Source: Mucilaginibacter sp. UBA5151 (GTDB taxonomy: Bacteria > Bacteroidota > Bacteroidia > Sphingobacteriales > Sphingobacteriaceae). Taken from it: a stretch of DNA of 43,988 nucleotides. This document shows positions 6,266 to 14,322 of the stretch, piece by piece. A program made the position numbers and the translations under genes. Every line of letters begins with the position of its first letter. Positions within the stretch are counted from its first letter, which is position 1. Below the pieces are notes generated by a model. It saw only the letters and a program-made list of their open reading frames with translations. It was not told the DNA's origin and made no database searches. The DNA lies in NCBI GenBank assembly GCA_002413785.1, contig DHXR01000003.1, positions 1 through 43,988 on the forward strand, given 5' to 3'.

Positions 6266-6273
6266 CAATGATA
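6266..6273 (-). promoter_or_regulatory. Candidate -7 element for the leader/tRNA transcript
   Basis: TATCATTG on the minus strand resembles the Bacteroidota -7 box TAnnTTTG with one mismatch. It would place the start of transcription at or next to the leader ATG. No convincing -33 TTG is seen, so this is tentative. Confidence 0.3.
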
Positions 6274-6331
6274 CACATTATTTTTATAAATAAAGAAATT
6301 CTGTAAAAATATTTTTTACTTCCAGCGCCGC

Positions 6332-6395
6332 CCGTAAATTCCATCTACGAATCAGCTACGCCAGTAGTCTTTGCCTGCCGCTTCAATTTCAGTCA
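6332..6395 (+). repeat. REP-like repeat, copy 2
   Basis: CCGTAAATTCCATCTACG followed by CAGCTACGCCAGTAGTC and CCGCTTCAAT resembles the elements at 5498 and 7343. It lies just upstream of the tRNA leader. The rest of 6396-6554 shows only low-information text such as a GAGTCAAGAG run. Confidence 0.55.
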
Positions 6396-6554
6396 TGCCC
6401 TAACCTCTCTCCGCTTGGGTTGCGCAGGAGACATCGTTGTATGATAGTGGTGCGAAGATGCTCAATTTATTTATAGTCAAGCGAAAGGCTCAGCAGGGCG
6501 GGAGCCAAGAGTCAAGAGCTAAGAATTAAGATCGGGGACGAAAAGGCATGACGT

Positions 6555-6592
6555 TATAAAAAAGCGGGACTATCAATGATGATAGTCCCGCT
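6555..6592 (-). terminator. Intrinsic terminator of the 6640-7173 gene
   Basis: AGCGGGACTATCA (6563-6575) and TGATAGTCCCGCT (6580-6592) form a perfect 13-bp stem with a 4-base loop. On the minus strand it is followed by a run of T. It lies about 48 bases past the stop of the minus-strand gene. Confidence 0.88.
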
Positions 6593-6639
6593 GTATGGGC
6601 TTGCAAAAGCGTAGGTTATTTTTACGCCTGGCCGCACCT

Positions 6640-7173
6640 TTATTCAGTTTTCTTAACTGTAGTGGTGGTAGTGGTTTTTGTCGCTGGCTTTGTAGCCGCT
6701 GTTTTTTTGTAAGTTCTGTGGTAAGTATGCACCGGCTTGTGGTAAGCTGTTGAAGTATGCGTAGCATGGTGCGTATTTACACTCGTGGTAACATCTGGTT
6801 TGGTTTCGGTAGTGGTAGTAGTTACCTCGGTTGTTTTGGGTTCCGGAGCAGGTATATACACAGGCACAGGTATCGGCGTGCGTACGGTATCATGTACCAC
6901 AACTACCGTTGGTTGAGGTTGTACCGGCGCCGGTGTGTTTATCACAACCGGCTTTGCATGACCCGTTACGGCATCATCAGCAGCGCCGTTAATAGCATCA
7001 GGAGTCCCTTTGCCTGTCATCTTAATTTTGGTTATTGTACGCCCGTGAGCGCCTTTTCTAACCTTCTTTTTAACTTCGATACTGTTTTTTGTCGTGTCCT
7101 GAGTTTGGGCCTGTGCAGTTTGGACTGTCCAAACCATGCCAGCTATAAATAATAATAAAATGATCTTTTTCAT
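6640..7173 (-). CDS. Secreted Thr/Pro/Val-rich low-complexity protein
   Basis: A 177-residue protein starting at the ATG at 7173 (MKKIILLLFIAG), chosen because a clear signal peptide begins there and ends near AQA-QTQ. The mature part is basic and low-complexity, with VRKGAHGRTITKIKMTGKG, a Pro-Val stretch (TPIPVPVYIPAPEP), Thr runs (EVTTTTTETK, TKTTTTTTV) and a His-Thr-Tyr-rich segment. This suggests a periplasmic or surface linker-like protein. I recognise no catalytic domain. It has its own strong terminator and no operon partner. Confidence 0.7.
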   Translation of the reverse strand: MKKIILLLFIAGMVWTVQTAQAQTQDTTKNSIEVKKKVRKGAHGRTITKIKMTGKGTPDAINGAADDAVTGHAKPVVINTPAPVQPQPTVVVVHDTVRTPIPVPVYIPAPEPKTTEVTTTTTETKPDVTTSVNTHHATHTSTAYHKPVHTYHRTYKKTAATKPATKTTTTTTVKKTE

Positions 7174-7342
7174 AACGATGTTTATTAGTGGATGTATATT
7201 AGTATATATCATTAAGTAACATAGCCATTGCAATATTGTTTTTTATTTAATTTGTTTAACCAAAGAGAAATTGAATACTGTCGGTAATACTGTTTGACCT
7301 ATTTTGAAGCATGAAAGTAATTGGATATGCAAACACTGCGCT

Positions 7343-7395
7343 GTCCGATTTCTACGGACAAACTATGCACGTAGTCTTCAAAACCGCTTCAATGT
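7343..7395 (+). repeat. REP-like repeat, copy 3
   Basis: GTCCGATTTCTACGGAC is an imperfect palindrome followed by AAACTATGCACGTAGTC, shared with copy 1, and CCGCTTCAAT, shared with copy 2. Nothing else is recognised in the 7174-7484 gap. Confidence 0.6.
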
Positions 7396-7484
7396 CAGGT
7401 GTGACGAAAATCCCCAACCTCCCTCCAGCCCTGGCGACTATTAATAAGCACAATTTACAACCCAAAAAAGCAGCCGGATAAACC

Positions 7485-9290
7485 CTATTCATTCTTCTTT
7501 TCATCTTGCCGCTGTTGCCTCTTAATCTTCTTTTCCTCCCTTTTCGCTTTTCTTTCGGCTTTTTTCATGCCTTTGGCCTGTTCCTTTTCGGTGGTGGCTG
7601 CATCGGATGCTTGTTTCTGCGCTGTCCCTAATCCCGCGCAAGACTTAATACCGCTAAATAAAGTAGCCCAAATGCTTCCAAAAAACGATACTTCGGGTGG
7701 TCGTACGTATGCCACATCGGCCCGTCTTGCTGTTGCGCCGGGGTCATCAGGGTTATTACTTTTGAGCACAATTAAATTGGCAATCAGGCTAATCAGCGGC
7801 TTTTTAGTATAGCCTTTCTGCGGGTCGTGCCGCAGCAGGGTCACTTTCATGTTGTTATATAAAAGGGAGACCTTCCCGGTGGATGTTTTTTTCGTGCTGT
7901 GGATATTAAAATCGAGGCTTTTAACGTCGCCGGATACAAACTTCACCAGGCCCAATGGCATAACAACGGAATTGCCTGCCGGCAAATCAATGGGTCCGAG
8001 GTGGCCGCTGTAGTTGTAGTCGTAATTACCGCTTAAATTAAACGCAAAGGCCAGGTCCATCTTTCCTTTTCCCATCAGGTAAGTGCTTAGTTTAACCGTG
8101 CTTTTACCATGCTGTTTGATGACCTCCTGCTTATTGGTAATGTGGAGAAAACGGCCCGTTGTATTGCCGAACAGGACGGCGCCGGCTTCCGTTGATTTTT
8201 TATTTTGCGCTTTATATATTACATCGATATGGCTAACGTCGAGCGTATCGACATTCAGGCGGGCTTTTAAATTGCGCAGCACCCAATTGGGATAGGTGAC
8301 TATCCTTTCCGTTTTTTTAGGCCCGCCATTAGGATTGTCGTACACCTCAAATAATCCTTTTTCAATAACCAGGTGCGCAATGTTCAGCTCCTGCTTTTTG
8401 CGGAAGCTCTGAAAATCGAAATTATTCAGCACCACCGAATTCAAATGCAGCGTATAGCGGTCCCACTTTTTTTTAGCGTATGCGAAGAAGATTGTGGCCG
8501 CTACGGGTTTCATTTCGATGCCGTAAATGGAGAGCCGCGAATTAAGGGCGGAGAAATGAATTGATTTTACCCCGAATTTATACAGCCCATCTGCTGTTGC
8601 CCATTTAAAGTGGTAAAGATCGGTGACGATGTCCCTGCAAAATAATGACCGCGTATTATCAGCTTGCGTGGCCGAATCGATCAGCAGGTCGATTGCTTTT
8701 AGGTTCATCTCTTTCAGCGCCAAAACCTCCGGCTTTACACCTGTACAATCTTTATAAGTAAGATGAATGTTATTTAAGTTAATACTGCCAACATGGATGA
8801 ATTTGAGGCTTTTGGAGATCTTTTGATAAAGCGTGCTATCGGGTTTTTTAACTGTATCGGGAGGCCCGTTTCCATATTTGCTGACGGATAGCTGCGGTTC
8901 ATCTAAGGTGATTTGTCCAATATCCAACTGCTTGTGAAAGTATAATTTAAACGGATGTGCACCGGTGATCAACAATTGTTTCACCTTTAGCTCGTATAAT
9001 TCAGCAGGTGCGGCACCCCGGCGCTCCAATTGGTGATATATAGCCGTATCGGGTATCAACGTAACATCATAAAGTGTAACCTTACCCCGCAATACATGTA
9101 AGTCGGCCCTGTTGAAATTTATCCGGTATAAGCCTCCGGAACTTTTTAAAACTGTACTTTTTAGCTTTTCAGAAAGTTTAGGGGTTAAATAACTATTGAT
9201 GAATATAAGAGGAATTAAAATTACAGCAACCACGCCCGAAACTACAATTGCTGTGATAGCCCACTTACGCGTTAAAAATTTAGCTGCCAT
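7485..9290 (-). CDS. AsmA-like membrane-anchored periplasmic protein
   Basis: A 601-residue protein. Residues about 12-32 (AITAIVVSGVVAVILIPLIF) form an N-terminal membrane anchor. A long beta-rich region follows, with the pattern LYRINFNRADLHVLRGKVTL and repeated DIGQITLDEPQLSV-type strands typical of AsmA/DUF748-like proteins, which bridge the envelope and influence outer-membrane lipid traffic. The C-terminus is a Lys/Arg/Glu-rich tail (KAERKAKREEKKIKRQQRQ). The family assignment rests on style rather than a diagnostic motif. It appears to be a single gene. Confidence 0.6.
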   Translation of the reverse strand: MAAKFLTRKWAITAIVVSGVVAVILIPLIFINSYLTPKLSEKLKSTVLKSSGGLYRINFNRADLHVLRGKVTLYDVTLIPDTAIYHQLERRGAAPAELYELKVKQLLITGAHPFKLYFHKQLDIGQITLDEPQLSVSKYGNGPPDTVKKPDSTLYQKISKSLKFIHVGSINLNNIHLTYKDCTGVKPEVLALKEMNLKAIDLLIDSATQADNTRSLFCRDIVTDLYHFKWATADGLYKFGVKSIHFSALNSRLSIYGIEMKPVAATIFFAYAKKKWDRYTLHLNSVVLNNFDFQSFRKKQELNIAHLVIEKGLFEVYDNPNGGPKKTERIVTYPNWVLRNLKARLNVDTLDVSHIDVIYKAQNKKSTEAGAVLFGNTTGRFLHITNKQEVIKQHGKSTVKLSTYLMGKGKMDLAFAFNLSGNYDYNYSGHLGPIDLPAGNSVVMPLGLVKFVSGDVKSLDFNIHSTKKTSTGKVSLLYNNMKVTLLRHDPQKGYTKKPLISLIANLIVLKSNNPDDPGATARRADVAYVRPPEVSFFGSIWATLFSGIKSCAGLGTAQKQASDAATTEKEQAKGMKKAERKAKREEKKIKRQQRQDEKKNE

Positions 9291-9398
9291 TATTTGCTTG
9301 CTTAAATGCTTTTAAGCTACCTTGCCCGGCGGCTCTATATTTTACAACAACGGGATGCCCATTTTGTTAATGGGAAAAATTACAATGGTTGAAACCAT

Positions 9399-9637
9399 CC
9401 TCCCTCAAGAGGGGAATCGCACGGGGCCGCCGCTTTGAAAAAGGGCTTGTGCGTCGGGTTCCCCTCTTGAGAGGGGCAGGGGTGTGTTTCTAAAAGGGAT
9501 ATTTGCTGACGACACGCCGGAAAAACACACCCCTCCACCCCTCTCAAGAGGGGAATCGCACGGGGCCCCTGCTTAAAAAAAGGCTTGTGCGCCGGGTTCC
9601 CCTCTTGAGAGGGGCGGGGGTGTGTTAATAAAGGGAT
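9399..9637 (+). repeat. Palindromic repeat array left of the DUF559 gene (two units)
   Basis: Each unit (9399-9488 and 9524-9626) is a long stem-loop whose arms contain ACACACCCCTCC and GGGGGTGTGT around the nested palindromes CCCCTCTCAAGAGGGG and CCCCTCTTGAGAGGGG. Units are joined by AAAGGGATATTTGCTGACG, and the array ends AATAAAGGGATAG. It fills most of the 9291-9698 gap. The same pair recurs to the right of the gene at 10099-10350. Confidence 0.85.
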
Positions 9638-9698
9638 AGATGATTAACTATTTGTGAGAAATTTGTTATTTTCACTTTATCAACTTTAACAAACTTTT

Positions 9699-10151
9699 AT
9701 GCGCCGTAAAATAATCCCATACAACTCAAATCTTAAGGAATTGGCGCGGAAGCTAAGAAACGACAGTACATTAGGTGAAGTTTTGCTTTGGAATGAATTA
9801 AAGAATAAACAGTTATTTGGTTTTGATTTTCACCGGCAAAAGCCGTTGCTGAATTATATTGTTGATCTTTATTGTTATGAATTGGAACTGGTTATCGAAA
9901 TTGACGGCCAGTATCATAATTGGGAAGAGCAATACGGCAAGGATATATTACGGGACAAGCAACTGGGAAAGTATGGTTTGACCGTTCTCCGTTTTACTGA
10001 AAATGAGGTAAGAAAAGACATGCAAAATGTTTTGCGAGCAATTGAACAGCATGTTTTTGAGCGAAATCCCGAACTATTTATTGACGGCACGTCGGAAAAA
10101 CACACCCCTCCACCCCTCTCAAGAGGGGAATCGCACGGGGCCTCTGCTTAA
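9699..10151 (+). CDS. DUF559 (Vsr-like endonuclease-fold) protein running into a repeat
   Basis: A 150-residue protein starting MRRKIIPYNSNLKELARKLR. Core motifs are LLWNELKNKQLFGFDFHRQK, then IVDLYCYELELVIEIDGQYH and KYGLTVLRFTENEV. This is the DUF559 family, related in fold to very-short-patch repair endonucleases. The acidic residues in IVDLYC and IEIDG are the likely metal-binding site. The family is about 115-130 residues long. The last ~25 residues here (TSEKHTPPPLSRGE) are encoded by the downstream repeat and are not part of the domain. The gene sits between two near-identical repeat pairs, which suggests that it moves with them or acts on them. Confidence 0.82.
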   Translation: MRRKIIPYNSNLKELARKLRNDSTLGEVLLWNELKNKQLFGFDFHRQKPLLNYIVDLYCYELELVIEIDGQYHNWEEQYGKDILRDKQLGKYGLTVLRFTENEVRKDMQNVLRAIEQHVFERNPELFIDGTSEKHTPPPLSRGESHGASA

Positions 10152-10350
10152 AAAAAGGCTTGTGCGCCGGGTTCCCCTCTTGAGAGGGGCGGGGGTGTGT
10201 TTCTAAAAGGGATATTTGCTGACGGCACGCCGGAAAAACACACCCCTCCACCCCTCTCAAGAGGGGAATCGCACGGGCCGCCGCTTTGAAAAAGGGCTTG
10301 CGCGACGGGTTCCCCTCTTGAGAGGGGCGGGGGTGTGTTATTAAAGGGAT
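10099..10350 (+). repeat. Palindromic repeat array right of the DUF559 gene (two units)
   Basis: The units at 10099-10202 and 10237-10339 match those at 9399-9626 in order, linker and end sequence (ATTAAAGGGATAG). The first unit supplies the C-terminal codons and stop of the DUF559 gene. Several open frames across this array are artefacts of the repeat. Confidence 0.85.
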
Positions 10351-10362
10351 AGGTTATTCGCC

Positions 10363-11166
10363 CTATTTCGGCGCCAGCTTTGGCGCTATCCTGATAAGCA
10401 GACCCGGCGCCAGGCGGTTGAGCCAAAGCCCTATCCTTTCGCCGCCGAACCTGCCGATATAGGGTTCAAATGCACCTCTTTTAATAGCTTTCATGATCTG
10501 TCTGGCGGCACGGTCTGCCGGGAGGCCGTTGGTTATGTTTTCCGAAGGCTTTGCCAAACCATAAGCTTTATTGGTAAGCGCATATAAGGAAATATTGGTG
10601 CGGATATAACCAGGCGTAAGCAGGGTTACCTTAATATTGTCGACCGCTACCTCGGCCCGGAGGCAGTCGAAAAAGCCGTGCAGGGCATGTTTGGCGGCAG
10701 CATAAGCCGACCGCATGGGCGTACCTATTTTGCCCATCACACTACTGGTAATAACAAAATGTCCACCCTTTCGCCCAACGAAATGCGGCAGCAGCGCCCG
10801 GGTGAGTGCCACATAGCTAAAGTAGTCAACTTCCATTAAGCGCCTGTGTACCTCCATACCGGTTTCAATCACCAGCGACCGCTGGGTAACGCCGCCATTA
10901 TGCACCATAATATCTATATGACCAAAGCAACTCACAGCCGCCGCTGCCTTATCTTCCAGCGAAGGCGCGTCTGCCAGATCAAGTTGCAGCAACTGTACCT
11001 GTGCGGGATCGGTGCAGGCTTGTTTTACCCGCTCCAGTTCCTCCATTCTCCGGCCCGACAATATCAGCCTCGCCCCGGCGACCGAAAGTTCATACGCCAA
11101 AGCCTCGCCAATGCCCGAAGACGCGCCTGTTATCCAGGCAACTTTATTATTGAAGTGATTATCCAT
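10363..11166 (-). CDS. Short-chain dehydrogenase/reductase
   Basis: The start is placed at the ATG at 11166 (MDNHFNNKVAWITGASSGIG), giving 267 residues. An upstream in-frame start would add 11 residues without domain support. The Rossmann motif TGASSGIG lies at residues about 14-21. The NAG-like motif is HNGG, the catalytic Ser lies in VITSSV, and YAAAK is the Tyr-Lys pair. SGRR after the second strand suggests NADP(H) preference. The substrate is unknown. Overall it resembles classical SDRs of the DHRS7B-like group. It lies next to the repeat array and is apparently a single gene. Confidence 0.85.
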   Translation of the reverse strand: MDNHFNNKVAWITGASSGIGEALAYELSVAGARLILSGRRMEELERVKQACTDPAQVQLLQLDLADAPSLEDKAAAAVSCFGHIDIMVHNGGVTQRSLVIETGMEVHRRLMEVDYFSYVALTRALLPHFVGRKGGHFVITSSVMGKIGTPMRSAYAAAKHALHGFFDCLRAEVAVDNIKVTLLTPGYIRTNISLYALTNKAYGLAKPSENITNGLPADRAARQIMKAIKRGAFEPYIGRFGGERIGLWLNRLAPGLLIRIAPKLAPK

Positions 11167-11437
11167 ACAGATGTGTTTTTTAAGATGACCAGGACCCAAT
11201 CCTTTTTTGTCCTAATCTAAATAAAAATCAGGTTTAGTAAAGAAAGTTCAGGCACAATCATCGGTACTGACAGATTGAAAGGTCCCCGGTCAGCGTGCCT
11301 GTACCACGCTAAATGACCTATCACAAATTACCCCCTGCCAGTTTAAAAAAAAATCTTCAAATCTATTGTAAATGAGCGCCTTTATGTTTAACTTAGTATA
11401 AGCAATTAAAAAAATAATAAAATCAGGAGATATTATC

Positions 11438-11617
11438 ATGAAGAAAACAACTACTACAGTTAATCAGCCTGATAAGACTGAAACCAATAAATCCGAATTG
11501 CTGCCGCTTCACGCGTTTAACCAAAAAATGTACCGCGACCACGCCCACCATGATTATGTCCATGGCAGGGTTAATAAATTCCCATTTGGGAGTAACCAGG
11601 GTCCGGTAGCTTTTTAG
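11438..11617 (+). CDS. Small unknown protein, 59 residues
   Basis: The ATG at 11438 is preceded by AATCAGGAGATATTATC, an unusually clear Shine-Dalgarno for this phylum. The product begins MKKTTTTVNQPDKTETNK and ends GPVAF, with a His/Tyr-rich middle (MYRDHAHHDYVHGRVNKF). It has no signal peptide or membrane segment. The good ribosome-binding site and the protein-like composition support it as real. The function is unknown. Confidence 0.6.
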   Translation: MKKTTTTVNQPDKTETNKSELLPLHAFNQKMYRDHAHHDYVHGRVNKFPFGSNQGPVAF

Positions 11618-11695
11618 GGAGCGGGGGTCTCTGTCCGCCGCTGCGGCGGGCGTGCAGCCGGTTTAACGGCATGGAAAACTATCCCCCAAGCTTTT

Positions 11696-11893
11696 TCAAA
11701 CAAAATCCGGCTCACGTATCATTTCATCGGCGTCGAGCTGACGTTTTGTAATAAAATCATAAAACATCTTTGTCCACAAACTGGTTGAATCCAGATGTTC
11801 ATAAAACTCCCTGGTAATTTTATAATAGCGGGGTAAAAACCAGCCGGGGATGTTCATAATATCATGGTGTTCGTTATGGTAGCCCACGTTTTT
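11696..11893 (-). pseudogene. C-terminal remnant of a sphingolipid/fatty acid desaturase
   Basis: The minus strand encodes NVGYHNEHHDIMNIPGW, then LPRYYKITREFYEHLDS and a short tail to a stop at 11696. The HNEHHD box with following NIPG is the third histidine box and C-terminus of DES-type sphingolipid delta-4 desaturases. The membrane segments and the first two His boxes are missing, and sequence upstream of about 11893 does not continue the family. The remnant is about 65 of an expected 300 or more residues, so it is not functional. Confidence 0.65.
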
Positions 11894-12038
11894 ACAACGT
11901 TGCATGAAGATAAGGAATTTCGGAACTTCCGGGGTGTGATTTTTGAATTAGCATGGATGTGTGAGTGGCTTTTTTATTTATTTGCCGGAATTTTTATTTG
12001 TGCCGGTTTTTTTGGCCTGCCCCAAAACCCCTAAAATA

Positions 12039-12178
12039 AGTAAAGCCCCTGATGGGCAGGGGCCTTTACTAACCAATTATAAACCTAAATTATGAGAAGA
12101 CTTTTTAATCTGTATTACGGTATAAATGTAACACTAACATTTAATAGTAACATCATTTTTTTTGTAATTTTTATGTAA
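12039..12178 (+). other. Hairpin followed by conserved-looking leader and 28-codon frame
   Basis: AGTAAAGCCCCT (12039-12050) pairs with AGGGGCCTTTACT (12058-12070). It is followed by AACCAATTATAAACC and an ATG at 12092 opening MRRLFNLYYGINVT, which stops at 12178. The hairpin plus AACCAATTATAAACC looks to me like a recurring Sphingobacteriaceae leader or small RNA, but no larger gene follows. It could also end transcription on the minus strand. Confidence 0.3.
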
Positions 12179-12660
12179 AAAACCTATTTGTTCCTATTTG
12201 ATTCTCAAAAATACAAACATTTTATTAAGAATATGTTAAATTTTTAAATTTTTTTAAGCAGTAGCAAAATCATGTGTTTTGATTAAAAAATATTTATCTT
12301 TTTTGTGATTTTTTGAATCAATAATGAGATTCAAGTCGATTTGGCTTAAAAAACTACTGAATAAGGCGTTTAAAATAAAAAATATCAATCAAAAACCATG
12401 TTTTTACGTTTTTTTTATTCTATTTTGGGATAAAAAGTCAATTTTTTTGTTCGTTTTTAAAAAATATACATTCATTCTCTGAAAAATCATTTAACTGTTA
12501 AATAGTCTTTTTGGAATTCCAGGGTGAATTTTTGGTTCCACCTAATCATCTTCCCAAAGAAAATGCATAAAACCAGAAGGCAATCTGCGTAATTACAGGG
12601 AACTGCATCAAAAACTTAATGAGCCAAAGAAAAATATTGCTTAATTCAAACATCATTTAA
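12179..12660. other. AT-rich stretch without recognisable genes
   Basis: Long A and T runs dominate. I see no convincing frame, tRNA or repeat. The last bases before 12702 include CTTTTGCGGACAAATTTGC, a weak match to Bacteroidota promoter boxes for the MFS gene. With the neighbouring desaturase remnant, this may be decayed sequence. Confidence 0.5.
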
Positions 12661-12701
12661 AAAATGCTTTAACACTTTTGCGGACAAATTTGCATTAATT
12701 T

Positions 12702-13910
12702 ATGACTGCCGTATCCGCCGCCAGAAAACACCCCGAACTTACACCATTAACCCTGTGGATAATGACCATTGCCACCGGTTTAATTGTGGCTAACCTTTAT
12801 TACAACCAACCCCTGCTGGAAGAGATTGCCCGCACCTTTCATACAAGCAAAGCAAAAGCAGGCCAGGTATCAATGCTGACACAATTGGGCTATGCGGCAG
12901 GTATGTTCTTCCTTGCACCCCTTGCCGATATGCTCAAACGTAAACGGATGATGATGGTGATTTTCGCCTTTATCGTTTTGTCATTGCTTTTAACGGCCCT
13001 GTCACAAAGCATAAACCTGTTAATATTTGCCAGCTTTCTTTTAGGGGCCTCGTCAATGATCCCGCAATTGCTGGTACCCATGGCCGCACATTTGGCCAAA
13101 CCATCAGAAAGGGGTAAAAAGATTGGCGTTGTAATGAGCGGCTTACTAATTGGCATACTGCTGTCGCGTACGTTTAGCGGGGTGATCAGCGAATATTTGG
13201 GATGGAGGGCGGTGTTTTTTATTGCGGGCGGGATAATGCTTGTGATCTGGGGACTGATCGGCTTGTTCTTACCTGAGGTGGAACCGGATCATAAAGATGG
13301 GTACAGGCAATTAATGGCATCACTCATAGACCTGGTAAAGCATGAGCCAAAACTGCGGTTGGCCGCTTTAAGAGGAGCTTTGTGTTTTGCCTGTTTCAGT
13401 GCATTTTGGACCACCATTGTATTTTTATTAAAACAAAACTTTAACCTGGGGAGTGATGTAGCCGGTGAATTTGGCCTGGTTGGCGCTTTTGGGGCCATCG
13501 CGGCAGGCCTGATGGGCAGGTTAAGCGATAAAATGGACGCTTATAAATTGTCCGGCTTTACTTTATTATTGATCCTGATGTCCTTTGTTATTTTCTATTT
13601 TTCGGGGCATAGTATTGTGGGATTGGTGATAGGCGTTATCATTTTGGATATGGGCGTACAGGCTACCCATATTTCGAACCAGTCAATTATTTTTGCAATG
13701 AAACCCGAAGCGCGTAACCGCATCAATACTATTTATATGGTCGCTTATTTTTTAGGTGGTTCAGCCGGGACATTTTTCGCCACGCAGCTCTGGAAAAATT
13801 ATCAATGGAACGGCGTGTGCGCCATTGGTACTACGCTATCGGTAATAACGCTTATTATACATTTTGCCAATCATCCCAAACCCGTAAATAAACAAGTGGC
13901 TATACAATGA
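12702..13910 (+). CDS. Major facilitator superfamily transporter
   Basis: A 402-residue protein with about twelve hydrophobic segments. TM1 is LTLWIMTIATGLIVANLYYN, followed by the YYNQPLLEEIA motif seen in one group of bacterial drug/sugar exporters. The loop after TM2 carries the MFS signature form APLADMLKRKRMMM, and a second related loop in the C-half reads GRLSDKMDAYK. It is probably a proton-coupled efflux carrier in the inner membrane. The substrate cannot be read from the sequence. It stands alone, transcribed away from the AT-rich region. Confidence 0.85.
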   Translation: MTAVSAARKHPELTPLTLWIMTIATGLIVANLYYNQPLLEEIARTFHTSKAKAGQVSMLTQLGYAAGMFFLAPLADMLKRKRMMMVIFAFIVLSLLLTALSQSINLLIFASFLLGASSMIPQLLVPMAAHLAKPSERGKKIGVVMSGLLIGILLSRTFSGVISEYLGWRAVFFIAGGIMLVIWGLIGLFLPEVEPDHKDGYRQLMASLIDLVKHEPKLRLAALRGALCFACFSAFWTTIVFLLKQNFNLGSDVAGEFGLVGAFGAIAAGLMGRLSDKMDAYKLSGFTLLLILMSFVIFYFSGHSIVGLVIGVIILDMGVQATHISNQSIIFAMKPEARNRINTIYMVAYFLGGSAGTFFATQLWKNYQWNGVCAIGTTLSVITLIIHFANHPKPVNKQVAIQ

Positions 13911-14096
13911 TGACTACAATTTTATACAGTAAGAAGTAAAATCAAGCCAATATTTACCTCCTCAATTAGTTTTTTGCACCCGCTTACATCCATCCAAAAA
14001 TAAAAAACGAACATAAAGACAGGGGGAGATACGTCACACCAAAACTTTGGCACTGATTTGGAATACTACCCGGCAACGAACAAACTAAAAAGAGCT

Positions 14097-14258
14097 ATGA
14101 AAACTTATAACCAACCCGCAGCAAGCAAATTATTAGACCGTTTTGATAAGGAATTGAAAACTTTAATAACGGAAGATTTAAAGTTGTTTATGATTAAAAA
14201 TCAGTTTTTAGCACACAACAAACAGGCCGTCATACAACCAACGTTGTCAATAGCCTGA
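14097..14258 (+). CDS. Possible small protein, 53 residues
   Basis: The ATG at 14097 follows AAAAAGAGCT, a weak ribosome-binding site. The product is MKTYNQPAASKLLDRFDKEL, then a helical LKLFMIKNQFLAHN segment. Extension to a TTG at 14058 is possible. It has a helical, protein-like composition but no recognised family, and it could be chance. Confidence 0.35.
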   Translation: MKTYNQPAASKLLDRFDKELKTLITEDLKLFMIKNQFLAHNKQAVIQPTLSIA

Positions 14259-14322
14259 CCATCATATATCTACCCTGCAATATCTATGAAAACCACAAAG
14301 CTTTCCGGGAAACTGGTGGGCT

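Noticed and set aside
6757..7152. 131-codon plus-strand frame opposite the Thr/Pro-rich gene
   Set aside because: It is a shadow of low-complexity codons. The minus-strand gene has a signal peptide and a terminator.
9399..10350. Possible CRISPR array from regularly repeated palindromes
   Set aside because: Only two units per side, each about 100 bases long and internally palindromic, with no unique spacers of constant length and no cas genes.
10078..10426. Two minus-strand frames containing TPPPLSRGE motifs
   Set aside because: They are translations of the palindromic repeats and are not protein genes.
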